A stretch of DNA of 64,000 nucleotides from the NCBI GenBank assembly GCA_038046785.1, contig JBBSVM010000004.1, positions 248,001 to 312,000 on the forward strand, in the 5' to 3' direction. The notes under the pieces were generated by a model that searched no databases, was not told the DNA's origin, and saw only the letters and a program-made list of their open reading frames with translations. The first letter of the stretch is position 1; each line of letters begins with the position of its first letter. The DNA comes from JAHFTW01 sp038046785 (GTDB taxonomy: Archaea > Thermoplasmatota > E2 > JACPAO01 > JAHFTW01). A program made the translations under genes and the position numbers. Below, piece after piece: positions 33,087 to 41,574 of the stretch.

Positions 33087-35029
33087 CCCTGCTTGCCCCA
33101 CCCAAAGTCCAGGAGGCGCTCCTGCGCCACTTCAAGAGCGAGTCGAACGCCCAAGCGGCCCTCGCAGCCGGCGACCTCGCAAGCCTCGCCAAAGTGGAGG
33201 GACTGAGCGAAAAGAAGGCGCTCGATCTGGTGCGCAAAGCGCGCGGCGATGAAGCGGACGGTTTTGCCGCGACGCCGCAGGCGCGCCAACTCCTCGACGC
33301 AGTCCTCGAGAAGGCGGCCAGCCACGCCGCCACCCCCTCCGGCCGCAGCCGCATCAAACTCCTCGCCCCGCACTCCACTCCGCAGGCCGCCCTCCGGCAC
33401 GCCGCCTGGGTGCTGGAGCAGAAGGAGCGAGTCGCCGGACTGGACCGCGACCACATCCGCCGCTTGCTTCGCTCCGTGCGCACGCCCGCCGAACCCCCCG
33501 CCCGCTTCGACCCCACCCGCACCGTCATCGCGATGGACCCAGAGACGGAAGACAAACTGGTGCGCATCGGCGCCAACCGCTGGGTGCAAGTGGGAGGACG
33601 TTCCGACCTGGAACGGTGCGGCGATGCCGAACTGGTTCTCGTCGTCGCCGAGGACGAGGTGGAGCTTAGCCACCTCGACAACGCCATCGAAGTGGGCGGC
33701 GAAGCAAGCCTTGACGTCGTGGCTCCTGAAGCGGTGCTCGCCTGGTTCGACAGCAACCGTCCCATCCTGGAATCCTGCGCCGGGCTTGCCGATACGCTCG
33801 GCAAAGCCTCCCCCAGCGCGCAAGCCCTCGCCATCCTGGAAGGGCGCCCCCCCAAACGGGCCGACCCCGCTCAGGTGCGCCGCCTCGTGGAGGCGATTCT
33901 CAAGTCGTCGCAGGCGAAACTGCAGGAGCGCGTTGCCGCCATCTCCATCACCGGCAAGGAGCTTCTCGAAAGCCTCGGCAACCGGCTTCCCGCTTCTGTG
34001 AAGGCCGCCCTGGACCAAACCCTTGCGGAAGCGCGCGCCCAGCTGCAGCGCGAGACCGGCCTCACCCTCCAGCCCTTCACCGCGACCATCCCGCTCGCCC
34101 TCGACGACGAAGAGATGGACAGGATGGAACGCGAAGGAAGCGCCAAGGGGGCGCGTGAGCAGTACCAAGCGCTTGCCCGGGTCGCGAAACGCCTTGTCCC
34201 GCTGCGTTCGACCGTGACCGCGGAGGCGCAGAGCTGGCAAGAGTTCGACCTTCCTTTCGCACTCGGGTGCTTCGCCCTTGCGTGTGACCTGCAGCCCTTT
34301 GCGTGGAGCGAATCGCTGTCGTTCTCCGATTCCGTGCATCTAGAGCTCGCCTCCAAACCGGACGCACAGCGCATCGGCTACCACTTGGGCGGCACGGAGA
34401 CCGTCGCCCTCCTCACCGGAGCCAACTCCGGCGGCAAGACCACGCTCCTCGAGCACGTCGCACAGCTGGCCATCCTGGCTCGCCTCGGCCTGCCCGTCGT
34501 CGGCCGTGAGGTTCAATTGCCCTGGATGGAGGAGTTGCACTTCCTCTCCAACCGGCGCACACTCGATGCAGGCGCCTTTGAATCGTTCCTGCGCACCTTC
34601 CTCCCGCTGGCGCAGGGCAACGTCCGCCGTCTCATCCTCGCCGACGAAGTGGAGTCGGTCACGGAGCTGGAGGCGGCTGGCCGCATCCTGGGGTTCTTCC
34701 TCGACCGCCTCGCCCGCACCGATTCGCTCGCCATCGTGGTGACCCACATGGCGCCGCACATCCTGCGCCACACCACCGCCCCGGTCCGCGTGGACGGCAT
34801 CGAGGCGTCCGGACTCGACGAGCGCAACCGGCTCATCGTGGACCGCATGCCGCGCATCGGACAGTTGGCCCGCAGCACACCGGAATTCATCGTGCAGCGG
34901 CTGGCGGCGGCGTCAAAGGGAGAAGAGCGCAGACTCTACGACGACCTGCTCGGGCTCTTTCGCAGCGATGCGGAGCCACGCGCCGCGCCGCGCAGGTTAA
35001 GGGGCGCTGCCTCGTCGGCGCCCGCGTGA
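33083..35029 (+). CDS. MutS-family ATPase with N-terminal helix-hairpin-helix
   Basis: A 648-residue protein. Near the N-terminus a helix-hairpin-helix (LASLAKVEGLSEKKALDLVR) suggests DNA binding. The middle is a helical core domain, and residues about 430-600 are the MutS ABC ATPase: Walker A GANSGGKTT (446-454), LSNRRTLDAGAFESFLRTF (signature region), Walker B LILADEVESV (D521, E522) and the IVVTHM histidine switch. There is no MutS1-type mismatch-recognition domain and no Smr domain, so it belongs with archaeal MutS-related proteins. TTG start overlaps the upstream nuclease-like gene; the stop overlaps the RibK GTG. Confidence 0.85.
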   Translation: MTLLAPPKVQEALLRHFKSESNAQAALAAGDLASLAKVEGLSEKKALDLVRKARGDEADGFAATPQARQLLDAVLEKAASHAATPSGRSRIKLLAPHSTPQAALRHAAWVLEQKERVAGLDRDHIRRLLRSVRTPAEPPARFDPTRTVIAMDPETEDKLVRIGANRWVQVGGRSDLERCGDAELVLVVAEDEVELSHLDNAIEVGGEASLDVVAPEAVLAWFDSNRPILESCAGLADTLGKASPSAQALAILEGRPPKRADPAQVRRLVEAILKSSQAKLQERVAAISITGKELLESLGNRLPASVKAALDQTLAEARAQLQRETGLTLQPFTATIPLALDDEEMDRMEREGSAKGAREQYQALARVAKRLVPLRSTVTAEAQSWQEFDLPFALGCFALACDLQPFAWSESLSFSDSVHLELASKPDAQRIGYHLGGTETVALLTGANSGGKTTLLEHVAQLAILARLGLPVVGREVQLPWMEELHFLSNRRTLDAGAFESFLRTFLPLAQGNVRRLILADEVESVTELEAAGRILGFFLDRLARTDSLAIVVTHMAPHILRHTTAPVRVDGIEASGLDERNRLIVDRMPRIGQLARSTPEFIVQRLAAASKGEERRLYDDLLGLFRSDAEPRAAPRRLRGAASSAPA

Positions 35030-35694
35030 CACGGCCGCTCGACGTGGAGGCGCTCAAGCAGATTGCACTCTTGGGGGCGCTGGACGACGCCGTGGAGATC
35101 GCGAGCGCCCAGTTCGCAGGTCTCCTCGAACTGTCACAGCAGAGCGCCAGCCGTCGCCTCATCGAGCTTGCCGAGGCGGGCCTGGTGGCGCGCGAGATGG
35201 GGGTGCGACGGCAACGGTTGCGCATCACGCCGAAGGGGCGCACCATCTTGGAGGCGGAACACCTCGTCTACCAGCGTCTGTTCGGAGCGCCGTCGGAACT
35301 CACGCTGTCGGGGGTCGTGCGGCCCGGCCTCGGTGAGGGGAAATACTACATTTCGCGCCCGGGCTATGTGTCGCAATTCAAGGCGAAGCTCGGTTGGGAA
35401 CCGTTTGCCGGGACGCTCAACCTTGACCTCGGCGAGACCGAGGCGACGAAGCTTGGAATGCTTCGCCGCAACGCGACGCACACGCTGGACTCCTTCACCG
35501 CGGAAGGGCGCACCTTTGGAGCGGTCTCCTGCCTCGCCGCCACCGTCGAGGGGAAGCAGGCGGCCGCCATCCTGCCGCACCGCAGCCACTACACCACGAC
35601 GCTGGAGCTCATCGCCCCCGTCAAGCTGCGCGACGCCATCCCCTGCGCTGATGGGCAGCGGCTCACCGTCGTGGTGAACCTGCGGAGGGCGTGA
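35026..35694 (+). CDS. ribK: CTP-dependent riboflavin kinase with N-terminal winged helix
   Basis: A 222-residue archaeal riboflavin kinase that makes FMN using CTP. Residues 1-85 are a winged-helix DNA-binding domain (LSQQSASRRLIELAEAGLVA, RQRLRITPKGRTIL). Residues about 92-220 are the cradle-loop kinase domain: LSGVVRPGLGEGKYYISRPG, GWEPFAGTLNLDL and LPHRSHYTTTLELIAPVKLR. The two-domain form occurs in several archaea and may couple flavin level to transcription. The GTG start overlaps the MutS-like stop (GTGA), and Trm56 follows with no gap. Confidence 0.94.
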   Translation: MTRPLDVEALKQIALLGALDDAVEIASAQFAGLLELSQQSASRRLIELAEAGLVAREMGVRRQRLRITPKGRTILEAEHLVYQRLFGAPSELTLSGVVRPGLGEGKYYISRPGYVSQFKAKLGWEPFAGTLNLDLGETEATKLGMLRRNATHTLDSFTAEGRTFGAVSCLAATVEGKQAAAILPHRSHYTTTLELIAPVKLRDAIPCADGQRLTVVVNLRRA

Positions 35695-36276
35695 GTGCCC
35701 CGCATCGAGGTGCTGCGGCTCGGGCATCGACCGGCGCGCGACAAGCGCATCACCACCCACGTTTGCCTGACCGCCCGAGCGCTTGGCGCCGCCGCGGTCG
35801 CCATCGCCGAAGAGGACGCCTCCATCGAGCGCACCGTGCGTTCCGTCGCTGGCCGCTTCGGTGGCACCTTCACCATCGCGTCCGGCACCGGCTGGAAGGG
35901 GCCGGTCCAGGCGTGGAAAAAGGCGGGGGGCCAGGTGGTTCACCTCACCATGTACGGGTTGCCGCTTGGCGAGTCTGCCCGCGCAATCCGTGCTGACGGC
36001 CGCGATGTCCTTATCGTCATCGGCGCGGAGAAAGTCCCCAGCGAACTGTACGAGCTTGCCGACTGGAACGTCGCCGTGGGGTCGCAGCCGCACTCCGAGG
36101 TGGCCGCCCTCGCACTCCTCCTGGATCGGCTGCGCGACGGGGCGTGGGAGTCCGACCGTTTCGAAGGGGCAGCGCTTCGTGTCGTCCCGACCGCGCACGG
36201 CAAACGGGTCGAGGGGCTGGACGCGCCGCTGGAAGATGGCGATGGGACGGACGGCGACGCAGACGACGAATCCTGA
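35695..36276 (+). CDS. tRNA (cytidine(56)-2'-O)-methyltransferase
   Basis: A 193-residue SPOUT-class methyltransferase specific to archaea that adds Cm56 in the T-loop of tRNAs. MPRIEVLRLGHRPARDKRIT and THVCLTARALGA are the signature N-terminus. LTMYGLPLGE, DVLIVIGAEKVPSELYELAD and NVAVGSQPHSEVAALALLLD form the knotted SAM site. The C-terminal tail is acidic. GTG 35695 starts directly after the RibK stop, so it belongs to the same transcript. Confidence 0.95.
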   Translation: MPRIEVLRLGHRPARDKRITTHVCLTARALGAAAVAIAEEDASIERTVRSVAGRFGGTFTIASGTGWKGPVQAWKKAGGQVVHLTMYGLPLGESARAIRADGRDVLIVIGAEKVPSELYELADWNVAVGSQPHSEVAALALLLDRLRDGAWESDRFEGAALRVVPTAHGKRVEGLDAPLEDGDGTDGDADDES

Positions 36277-36325
36277 CAGGTGGTTTCACGCGAAGGGTTG
36301 AAGCCTCCGGCGCGCTGCCGATGGC

Positions 36326-36856
36326 ATGAGCGTGCGCGGCGCCGAATGGCAGCCCACCCTGGACGATCCCGAAGTGCGGGCCTACATCATCGAAGAGGCG
36401 GGAGACGATGCGTTGGAGATGGCGCGCTACCTGCACGACCACCCGCACATCTCCGGTGTCGACATCGTGGACGCTTTCCCCGACCGCAAGGCGTCGGCGG
36501 TGCGCAAGGCGCTCTACCGTCTCATGGAAGCGCACGGCGCCGAATACTCCAAGGACACCGACACGAAAGGATGGGAGACGTTCTGGTGGGACCTCGACCT
36601 TGCAGAGATCAAGCACATCCTGCGCCGCCGCTGGGCCGATGAACTTCTGCACGTGCGCCGCCAGGTGAAATTCGAGGAAGACCACCAGTTCTACGCCTGC
36701 CCGGACAACCACCGCCGCATCGTCTTCGAAGACGCAATGGAGATGAAGTTCCACTGCCCCGTCTGCCAGCGCGCCATGGATCAAGTGGACAGCACGGAGG
36801 TGCGCACGGCCCTGGTGGCGCGCGCCAAGGAGTTGGCCGCCCATACCGCCGGCTGA
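36326..36856 (+). CDS. tfe: Transcription factor E (TFE alpha)
   Basis: A 176-residue basal transcription factor that helps TBP and TFB open promoters. Residues 12-90 form the winged helix (DDPEVRAYIIEEAGDDALEM, FPDRKASAVRKALYRLMEAH, FWWDLDLAEI). A coiled linker leads to the zinc ribbon: C125 and H129 (YACPDNHRRIVFEDAMEM), then C144 and C147 (FHCPVCQ). The usual second cysteine of the first pair is missing and a histidine may serve. It is 49 bp downstream of Trm56 and may share its transcript. Confidence 0.95.
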   Translation: MSVRGAEWQPTLDDPEVRAYIIEEAGDDALEMARYLHDHPHISGVDIVDAFPDRKASAVRKALYRLMEAHGAEYSKDTDTKGWETFWWDLDLAEIKHILRRRWADELLHVRRQVKFEEDHQFYACPDNHRRIVFEDAMEMKFHCPVCQRAMDQVDSTEVRTALVARAKELAAHTAG

Positions 36857-36905
36857 CCCCGCTGCCGCCTGGGCACGCCTTCGGCACGCCCAGCCGCCCG
36901 CCTGG

Positions 36906-37400
36906 GTGGTGCCGCATTGCCGCTCTGTCGCCTGCTTGGCTCTCGCCATGGCGGAGGCCGCTGAAGCAAACGGTCACGCCGTCGACTGCGACCGGATTGC
37001 AGCCGGCGCCCTCCTGCATGATCTCGGTCGCAGCATCACACAGGACATCCGGCACGCCAGCCTCGGCGCCGAACTGCTGCGCCGCGAGGGATGGGACGAG
37101 GCGGTGGTGCGCATCGTCGAACGGCACACCGGCGGCGGCATCGATGCGGCGGAAGCGGTCCGGCTCGGGCTCCCCGCCAAGGACTACACGCCCGTGACCC
37201 TGGAGGAGCGCATCGTCTGCCACGCCGATAATCTCTACTCCGCCGACCGCCGGCTGACGCTGGAGCAGGTCGAGGCGAAGTACCGCACCAAGAATCTGCC
37301 CGAGGCGTGGAGCAAAATCCAGCGCCTGCATGACTCCTTGTCGGCCGACCTTGCGGTGAATTTGGAACGCTTGGCCCCCATCCACCTCGACTTGGCGTGA
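36906..37400 (+). CDS. HD-domain phosphohydrolase-like protein
   Basis: A 164-residue HD-superfamily protein. The metal-binding residues are H4 in VPHCRSVACLALAMAEAA, the HD pair in GALLHDLGRS, RHASLGAELLRREG, and the late Asp in RIVCHADNLYSADR. It resembles archaeal HDIG-type proteins of about 160-190 residues. GTG 36906 is the first usable start, but the frame remains open and homology-like (PPAWVVPHC) up to the TFE stop. The true N-terminus may thus lie a few residues upstream with an unusual start. Substrate unknown; nucleotides are typical for HD enzymes. Confidence 0.8.
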   Translation: MVPHCRSVACLALAMAEAAEANGHAVDCDRIAAGALLHDLGRSITQDIRHASLGAELLRREGWDEAVVRIVERHTGGGIDAAEAVRLGLPAKDYTPVTLEERIVCHADNLYSADRRLTLEQVEAKYRTKNLPEAWSKIQRLHDSLSADLAVNLERLAPIHLDLA

Positions 37401-37412
37401 CGAACCGCGCGA

Positions 37413-38108
37413 CTACCAGGCGCGGGCGAGGCGCATCCGGTAGAGGGCGCGCAGGTTGCCGATGCCGTCGCGCCAACTGGCAAGAACGGGCGTCCCGATG
37501 CGCGGACGCAGGCTCGCCGCGACCTCCTTGGCCTTGAGGTTCTTGCCTTTCCAGAATTCGATCTTGACTTCCTGGCTGAACGCCATTCCTTCGCTGAGCG
37601 TTTCGAAGGCGACATCCTCGAGCGCTTCGCGGCGGATGACCCACATCCCGCTCTGCGAGTCGTGCAGCTTGATGCCAAAGAGCAGGCGCGCAGTCGTGGA
37701 GAGCACCCAGTTGCCCAACAGGTGCTTCGAACTCATCGCGCCCGGCTCAAGTTTGCCGTAGCGGTCGCAGTTGACGAAGTCGAGCCCGCCGTCCAACAAC
37801 AACTTGACGTACTCCTGTGCCCGCTCGAACGGGTAGGTTCCATCGGCGTCGCCGGTCACGATGACGTCGCCTGTTGCCGCCTTGAACCCCTCCTTGTAGG
37901 CGCGGCCGTAGCCGCGGCGCGGCTCGACCAGAACGCGCGCGCCTTTGGACTCCGCAATGGCACGGGTGCGGTCCTTGGAGTTGCCATCCACGATGAGCAG
38001 TTCCAACTCCCAGCCTGCGGCGGCGAACGCGGCGCGGTCCACGGCGTCGAGGGTGGGACCGATGCCGCCCTCTTCGTTCAACGTCGGGATGAGGATGGTG
38101 ACCTTCAC
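37413..38108 (-). CDS. Family 2 glycosyltransferase (dolichyl-phosphate mannose synthase-like)
   Basis: A 231-residue GT-A transferase. VTILIPTLNEEGGIGPTLDA starts the nucleotide-sugar domain, LELLIVDGNSKDRTRAIAES follows, GDVIVTGDADGTYPFE holds the DxD metal site, and HDSQSGMWVIRREALEDV the acceptor region. It lacks C-terminal membrane helices, so it resembles soluble DPM1-type enzymes that load a lipid carrier. GTG 38108 overlaps the stop of the upstream GT2 gene by 4 nt. It is last in a four-gene glycan operon. Confidence 0.9.
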   Translation of the reverse strand: MKVTILIPTLNEEGGIGPTLDAVDRAAFAAAGWELELLIVDGNSKDRTRAIAESKGARVLVEPRRGYGRAYKEGFKAATGDVIVTGDADGTYPFERAQEYVKLLLDGGLDFVNCDRYGKLEPGAMSSKHLLGNWVLSTTARLLFGIKLHDSQSGMWVIRREALEDVAFETLSEGMAFSQEVKIEFWKGKNLKAKEVAASLRPRIGTPVLASWRDGIGNLRALYRMRLARAW

Positions 38109-38926
38109 GGCGCCGCCTCAGGCGAGGCCGCTGTTGAAGTTTGCGCGGGAGCGGGCCGTCCCAGTTTGGCATCCAAGTAGCCGACCAATCCGGCGGCGAG
38201 ACGGAGGAGGGCGACCGGCGTCAGGTCTTTGGGTGTGAGCAGGCGCCGGAACCGGTAGTCCTGCCAGAGCCGGCCATGCTTGAGGGTGAGCTGCTTGCGG
38301 CCAAAGCCGTTCCAATAGGCTTGGCGCAAGAATGCGAGGAGGTTGCTGCGCGCCTGCGCCTCGACCCGCGCCGCCGGGGCGTGCAGGATGCGGGCGCCCG
38401 CATCGACGGCGCGGAAATTGAGGTCGATGTCTTCCGCGGTGACAAACGCCTCGTCGAAGCCGCCGAGTTTGGCAAAGAGTGCGCGGGGGTACGCCAGGTT
38501 GCAGCTCGGCCAGGTGGTGTCTTGGCCGCGGTGCGGCAGCTCGACGCGATGCAGGCGGGCATAGCGATTCGGTCCGGCGACCTCGGTGGCTCCCGCCACC
38601 ACGCGGTTGGCGTCGCCGCCCCAGGCGCTCGCGAGAGCTGCGGCCCAACCGGGTTGTGCCCTGCAGTCGCCGTCGATGAAGGCGAGCAGGTCGCCCGTTG
38701 CCCGTGCTGCGCCCAGGTTGCGGCCCGCTCCGCGACTGCATGCAACGACGAGGATGCGCAGAGGTAGCTGGCTTTCGAACCGACGCGCCGCCGCGACGGT
38801 TCCATCGCTGCTTGCGGCATCCACCAGGATGACCTCATGGAGGTTCTGGCCTTCCAGCGAGGTCAGCAGGCCTTCGATGCGCGCCGCCTCGTTGCGCACC
38901 GTGACGACGACGCTCACCAACGCCAT
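38105..38926 (-). CDS. Family 2 glycosyltransferase
   Basis: A 273-residue GT-A transferase. VSVVVTVRNEAARIEGLLTS, VILVDAASSDGTVAAARRFE, GDLLAFIDGDCRAQPGW (DxD) and GGFDEAFVTAEDIDLNFRAV (acceptor EDID motif) are intact. A C-terminal helical region (LKHGRLWQDYRFRRLLTPKD, then a Leu-rich segment) may touch the membrane. It probably extends a surface glycan or N-glycan. ATG 38926 is 14 bp after the flippase gene. Confidence 0.9.
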   Translation of the reverse strand: MALVSVVVTVRNEAARIEGLLTSLEGQNLHEVILVDAASSDGTVAAARRFESQLPLRILVVACSRGAGRNLGAARATGDLLAFIDGDCRAQPGWAAALASAWGGDANRVVAGATEVAGPNRYARLHRVELPHRGQDTTWPSCNLAYPRALFAKLGGFDEAFVTAEDIDLNFRAVDAGARILHAPAARVEAQARSNLLAFLRQAYWNGFGRKQLTLKHGRLWQDYRFRRLLTPKDLTPVALLRLAAGLVGYLDAKLGRPAPAQTSTAASPEAAP

Positions 38927-38940
38927 GGCGGTCGCAGTCT

Positions 38941-40515
38941 TCAGTCGCTCTTGGAGGTTGCGAGAAGCCGGCGCAGGTCGCCCCAGTCGCCGCGGCGCAG
39001 TTCCCGCAACAGGACCAGAACGATGCCGTAGAGGGCAATGACCCCCAACCCGTACGGCATGAGCGTGACGAAGCGCTCAGGTTCCGGGATGCGGGCGAGC
39101 CGGAACGCCGCGAACGTGAGTCCGGCGGCGACGGCGTGGAGCAAGAGGTTGCGCCGGAAGAGGGGGTGGCCCGGCCAGGTCGCGGTCGGAATGCGATAGA
39201 GCAAGAACGCGAGCGCCGTCGCCCCGAGTGCTGCGAGGGCCGCCCCAGTCGCCCCGAGACCGAGCGAGGGCCAGGCGCCCCCCGCGGGCGGCACCAGAAC
39301 CAGGTTGAGCAGCAGCGCCGCAACGAGGGTGGCAAGGATGACTCGCGCCGCGAAACGGGGGCGGCCGGAGCTGATGGCAAGCGCCTGAACGGGAAACAGG
39401 AGCCCGGTGAGGAATGCCTGAGCGCTCAGGAGGACAAGCGCCGACTCGCCGCGCGCGAACCGATCGGAGAGACCGACATGAATCAGCGAGCCAGGGATGA
39501 GAAGGACGATGGTGAGAACGGGCCAGAGCAGGAGGCTGGTCCAGCGCTCGGCTGCCTGGGCAAGACGCAGCGCCTCTCCATCTTGGCCTCGGCTGTGCAG
39601 GGTCGAGAGGGCCGGAAGAAGGACCACGGACAGGCTCGTGCCAAGAATAAGGAACAGTTCGCTGAGCTTGCTCGGGGCGGCAAACTGTCCAAGCTCGGAG
39701 GCGTCCCACCAGAACCCAAGCAAAACCTGGCTCGACCATTTCGTTGCCACCTCGCCGACCGCAAGCAGCATCAGCGGCAGCGTGAAGGCGAGGTAGAGCC
39801 GAGCGATGCGGCGGCTCGGTTTCGCCACGGCGATGCGAGCGCGCACGAAGAGGCCGGTCGCGAGGACGAGGGCGACAGCCTCCCCGACCAGGACCGCGCC
39901 GAGAAGCAGGTCAATGCCGGTGTCGAGCGCCATCGGGCCGGTCAGCCCCAACAAGGATTGGAATGAGGTCGCCGCGCCTGCGACCGGGCTCCAGCGGCCG
40001 TGGCTCGCGGCAAACGCGATGGCGACCAGCGCCGTGAGAGCAACCGTGACAGCCGTGTTGGTGAACAGCACCAGTTCGCGGTCGCGGATGCGGCGCAAAC
40101 CCTGGAACGTGGCGACCGGGACATCGCGCAGCGACTGCACCACCACGATGCCAAACGCCAGGAGAATGGCCGTCGGCGTGGTGTCCTGCAGCGTGTTTGG
40201 CCCAAGAGCGAGCCAGATTGCGGCGCCCGCCGTGACGAGCGCCAATGTGAGCGCCAGTTTGAGGGCGAGGAAGGTTCCAATGCTTGCCGCAGATTCGTCT
40301 CCCTGCGCGAGGCGCCGGACGTGGGTGGTGGGAAACCCGAGGCGAGCAAGGATGCCCGCCAAGGCGACGAAGGCGAGGGCGTAGGAGCGCGACCCGAGCG
40401 CTTCGTCCCCCATGTAGCGTGCCACCAGGAAGAGCGCGGCGAACCCCTGCACGGCGCCCGCCACGTTGTTCAGGGTGACCCAGAATCCCTGGCGTGCGAT
40501 CACGGGGCCCTTCAC
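38941..40515 (-). CDS. Oligosaccharide flippase-like multidrug/oligosaccharidyl-lipid/polysaccharide exporter
   Basis: A 524-residue polytopic membrane protein with about 12-14 helices. GFWVTLNNVAGAVQGFAALF, YALAFVALAGILARLGFP (with the family-type G-LGFPTTHVRRLAQGD element) and LIPGSLIHVGLSDRFARGES resemble Wzx/MurJ-like flippases that move lipid-linked glycans. GTG 40515 begins one base after the stop of the nucleotidyltransferase gene. Its place between a sugar-activating enzyme and two glycosyltransferases supports a role in exporting a surface glycan. Confidence 0.88.
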   Translation of the reverse strand: MKGPVIARQGFWVTLNNVAGAVQGFAALFLVARYMGDEALGSRSYALAFVALAGILARLGFPTTHVRRLAQGDESAASIGTFLALKLALTLALVTAGAAIWLALGPNTLQDTTPTAILLAFGIVVVQSLRDVPVATFQGLRRIRDRELVLFTNTAVTVALTALVAIAFAASHGRWSPVAGAATSFQSLLGLTGPMALDTGIDLLLGAVLVGEAVALVLATGLFVRARIAVAKPSRRIARLYLAFTLPLMLLAVGEVATKWSSQVLLGFWWDASELGQFAAPSKLSELFLILGTSLSVVLLPALSTLHSRGQDGEALRLAQAAERWTSLLLWPVLTIVLLIPGSLIHVGLSDRFARGESALVLLSAQAFLTGLLFPVQALAISSGRPRFAARVILATLVAALLLNLVLVPPAGGAWPSLGLGATGAALAALGATALAFLLYRIPTATWPGHPLFRRNLLLHAVAAGLTFAAFRLARIPEPERFVTLMPYGLGVIALYGIVLVLLRELRRGDWGDLRRLLATSKSD

Positions 40516-40516
40516 C

Positions 40517-41218
40517 TCAAGCAAAAAGGCGGCGCGCCGCCTCGAGGTCTTCCGGGAAGTCGATCTCCATGGCGCGCCGGTCGCCAATGGCAACGCAGCG
40601 CACCGGGCGGGCGGTGAAAGGGAGCATGGATTCGATGCCGCGCTCGAAGTAGCTCTGGTCTTCGGCGTAGTCGAGGGCGCGCTCCAAGAGCGGCCGATCC
40701 GCGGCGGCCACGAAGTTCAGACCGACCGCTTCGCCCTCGCCATGGGTCTGCTTGTTGAGCGCCTGCAGCCGGCCGTCGCGGACGCGGTACTTGATCTCCT
40801 CGTCGCCGCAGACGCGCGGGTCCACCGCGAGGCTCGTCGTGCCAGGTTTGTCGATGAGAAGGGCGAGAATGCCGGAGTCGAAGACGACGTCGCCGTTGAG
40901 CGTCAAGACGCCGCCGGCCGGGATGGCGGCGAGACCGAGCCGCATCGACTTCGCCGTGTTGGTTTCCATGAAGCGCTGGTTCTCGACGAAATGGACCGCC
41001 GGCTTCGCCTTGCGCCCTTTCAGATGGGCGCGCACTCGCTCTGCCTGGAAGCCCACCACGACCCAGGTCTCTTTCACGCCCGCTTCGGCAAGCCGCGCGA
41101 GTTGGTGGTCCAGGATTGTCTGACCTTTGGGGCCCCACGGGATAAGCGCCTTCGGAATGTCGTGACCGAGACGTGAACCGAAACCGGCCGCAAGAATGAG
41201 GCCGAAAGGGGCTGCCAC
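40517..41218 (-). CDS. Sugar/polyol-phosphate nucleotidyltransferase (LicC-like)
   Basis: A 233-residue NTP-transferase-fold enzyme. The signature loop is LILAAGFGSRLGHDIPKAL, then FVENQRFMETNTAKSMRLGL (LicC-like substrate segment), LTLNGDVVFDSGIL (metal Asp), and a C-terminal EIDFPEDLEAA. It most likely activates a phosphorylated sugar, choline or polyol with CTP or another NTP. GTG 41218 follows a TATA-like TTTAAAT by 22 nt, so it begins the glycan operon as a leaderless message. Confidence 0.88.
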   Translation of the reverse strand: MAAPFGLILAAGFGSRLGHDIPKALIPWGPKGQTILDHQLARLAEAGVKETWVVVGFQAERVRAHLKGRKAKPAVHFVENQRFMETNTAKSMRLGLAAIPAGGVLTLNGDVVFDSGILALLIDKPGTTSLAVDPRVCGDEEIKYRVRDGRLQALNKQTHGEGEAVGLNFVAAADRPLLERALDYAEDQSYFERGIESMLPFTARPVRCVAIGDRRAMEIDFPEDLEAARRLFA

Positions 41219-41239
41219 GCTCAGCGACCGGTCGCCGCG

Positions 41240-41246
41240 TTTAAAT
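41240..41246 (-). promoter_or_regulatory. TATA box for the glycan operon
   Basis: CATTTAAACG on the minus strand ends 22 nt before the GTG at 41218. TTTAAA is symmetric, so it could also drive plus-strand transcription toward tRNA-Thr, whose mature end lies about 70 nt away. Bases 41247-41314 hold nothing else distinct. Confidence 0.5.
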
Positions 41247-41314
41247 GGGATAGGAAAGTCGCGCGGCCCGTCCCTGGACCAAAGGGGCCTGGCCGCGCGG
41301 CGGACAGCGGATTT

Positions 41315-41387
41315 GCCGCCGTAGCTCAGTTGGTAGAGCAGCTGATTCGTAATCAGCAGGTCGCGTGTTCAAATCGCGCCGGCGGCT
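41315..41387 (+). tRNA. tRNA-Thr, anticodon CGT
   Basis: A complete 73-nt cloverleaf: acceptor GCCGCCG/CGGCGGC, D-stem GCTC/GAGC, anticodon stem GCTGA/TCAGC with loop TTCGTAA (anticodon CGT, reading ACG), T-arm GCGTG-TTCAAAT-CGCGC. The discriminator is T, as usual for archaeal tRNA-Thr. No intron and no encoded CCA are seen. A strong hairpin follows 3 nt after the gene. Confidence 0.96.
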
Positions 41388-41390
41388 TGG

Positions 41391-41415
41391 TTGAAAAGCC
41401 TCAAAGGCTTTTCAA
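41391..41415 (+). terminator. 11-bp perfect hairpin after tRNA-Thr
   Basis: TTGAAAAGCCT and AGGCTTTTCAA pair perfectly around a CAA loop, 3 nt past the tRNA. No long T-run follows, so it could be a terminator or a processing signal. The rest of the gap to the lipoprotein gene (41416-41574) shows no clear promoter or gene. Confidence 0.55.
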
Positions 41416-41574
41416 GCAGGGAGCGGCCCGAGCGAGCGGCCGCGACTCCCGGAGGAGCGGCAACGGCGTGGCGCGGTTGGTGGAGGTGCGCGAGTGCCGC
41501 GAGCCTGCATACGCCCAGGCGGGTTTCGAGCAAACGACGGAAAGCCTCTTCAGCCGGTGCACGGGGTTCTCTTC

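Noticed and set aside
37413..41218. The glycan gene cluster as a recently acquired island
   Set aside because: Its composition and codon use look like the neighbours, and no mobile genes or direct repeats flank it, though a tRNA is near one end.
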